A stretch of 14,933 nt of DNA, taken from assembly GCA_002389785.1 (NCBI GenBank), contig DGQS01000057.1, positions 1 through 14,933 of the forward strand. Reading direction: 5' to 3'. This DNA comes from Bacteroidetes bacterium UBA4408 (GTDB lineage Bacteria > Bacteroidota > Bacteroidia > UBA4408). Positions 14,850 to 14,933 of this stretch are shown in pieces. The notes beneath the pieces are model-generated. The model was not told where the DNA came from. It did no database searches and saw only the letters and a list, made by a program, of their open reading frames with translations. The first letter of the stretch is position 1; each line of letters begins with the position of its first letter. A program made the translations under genes and the position numbers.

Positions 14850-14933
14850 AAAGTCATCCTGAGCGAATTCGAAGGAGTGCGTTGGCTTATCATGAGCGAC
14901 GTCCAACACAAGGGTTTCGACTCCGCTCAACCT
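14850..14933. repeat. Inverted-repeat element at the window end
   Basis: TGAGCGAATTCGAA (14860-14873) pairs with TTCGACTCCGCTCA (14916-14929), with two mismatches. Inside these arms GTTGG (14881-14885) pairs with CCAAC (14902-14906), giving a long interrupted hairpin. It lies downstream of the transglycosylase gene. The wording GTCATCCTGAGCGAA...TCGAAGGA is one I recognise as a widespread dispersed repeat in Bacteroidota and other genomes. It may act in transcription termination or be a mobile palindromic repeat. The element may extend past the window. Confidence 0.7.

Overview
The window looks like chromosomal DNA from a member of the Bacteroidota, probably an uncultured Flavobacteriia- or Sphingobacteriia-like organism. 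It is AT-rich, start codons lack Shine-Dalgarno sequences, and promoter-like octamers fit the Bacteroidota TAnnTTTG consensus. Several lipoproteins carry an SCKK-type lipobox, and many proteins belong to families I know only from this phylum. No tRNA, rRNA, CRISPR array, transposase or integrase was found.

Layout. 22-1434 (+): small Fe-S/FAD subunit of a xanthine dehydrogenase-type enzyme, converging on 1442-2968 (-): a polytopic membrane protein of unknown function. 3113-5359 (+): purL of purine synthesis. 5414-6994 (-): three small exported or lipoprotein genes, followed by a frameshifted fragment of an S74/tail-fibre-like protein. 7231-7618: non-coding DNA with two degenerate hairpin repeats, a second copy of the last 25 codons of purL, and a strong bidirectional terminator. 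7619-12178 (-): a tight five-gene operon of exported proteins of unknown function. 12401-14089 (+): formate-tetrahydrofolate ligase, divergent from that operon. 14105-14827 (+): monofunctional peptidoglycan transglycosylase. The right end holds an inverted-repeat element.

Two things stand out. First, the 3' end of purL (5281-5386) is repeated at 7444-7549 with 103 of 106 bases identical. The 2.1 kb between the copies holds only small Bacteroidota-type exported genes and a broken gene fragment, and the strong terminator lies beside the distal copy. The block therefore looks inserted between purL and its original terminator. Second, the five-gene operon encodes only signal-peptide proteins. Two are paralogues with an LPP20/FlgT-N-like pattern, two have patterns reminiscent of CsgG/LpoB/TolB-N domains, and one ends in an SH3-like domain resembling FlgT-C. 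I read it as a candidate uncharacterised cell-envelope complex; this is inference from sequence patterns, not from a search.

PurL and formate-tetrahydrofolate ligase are linked through one-carbon and purine metabolism, since 10-formyl-THF feeds the pathway. Otherwise the housekeeping genes look independently transcribed. Promoter-like octamers at 2998-3005, 12206-12213 and 12377-12384 fix the starts of three genes downstream of the longest possible reading frames.
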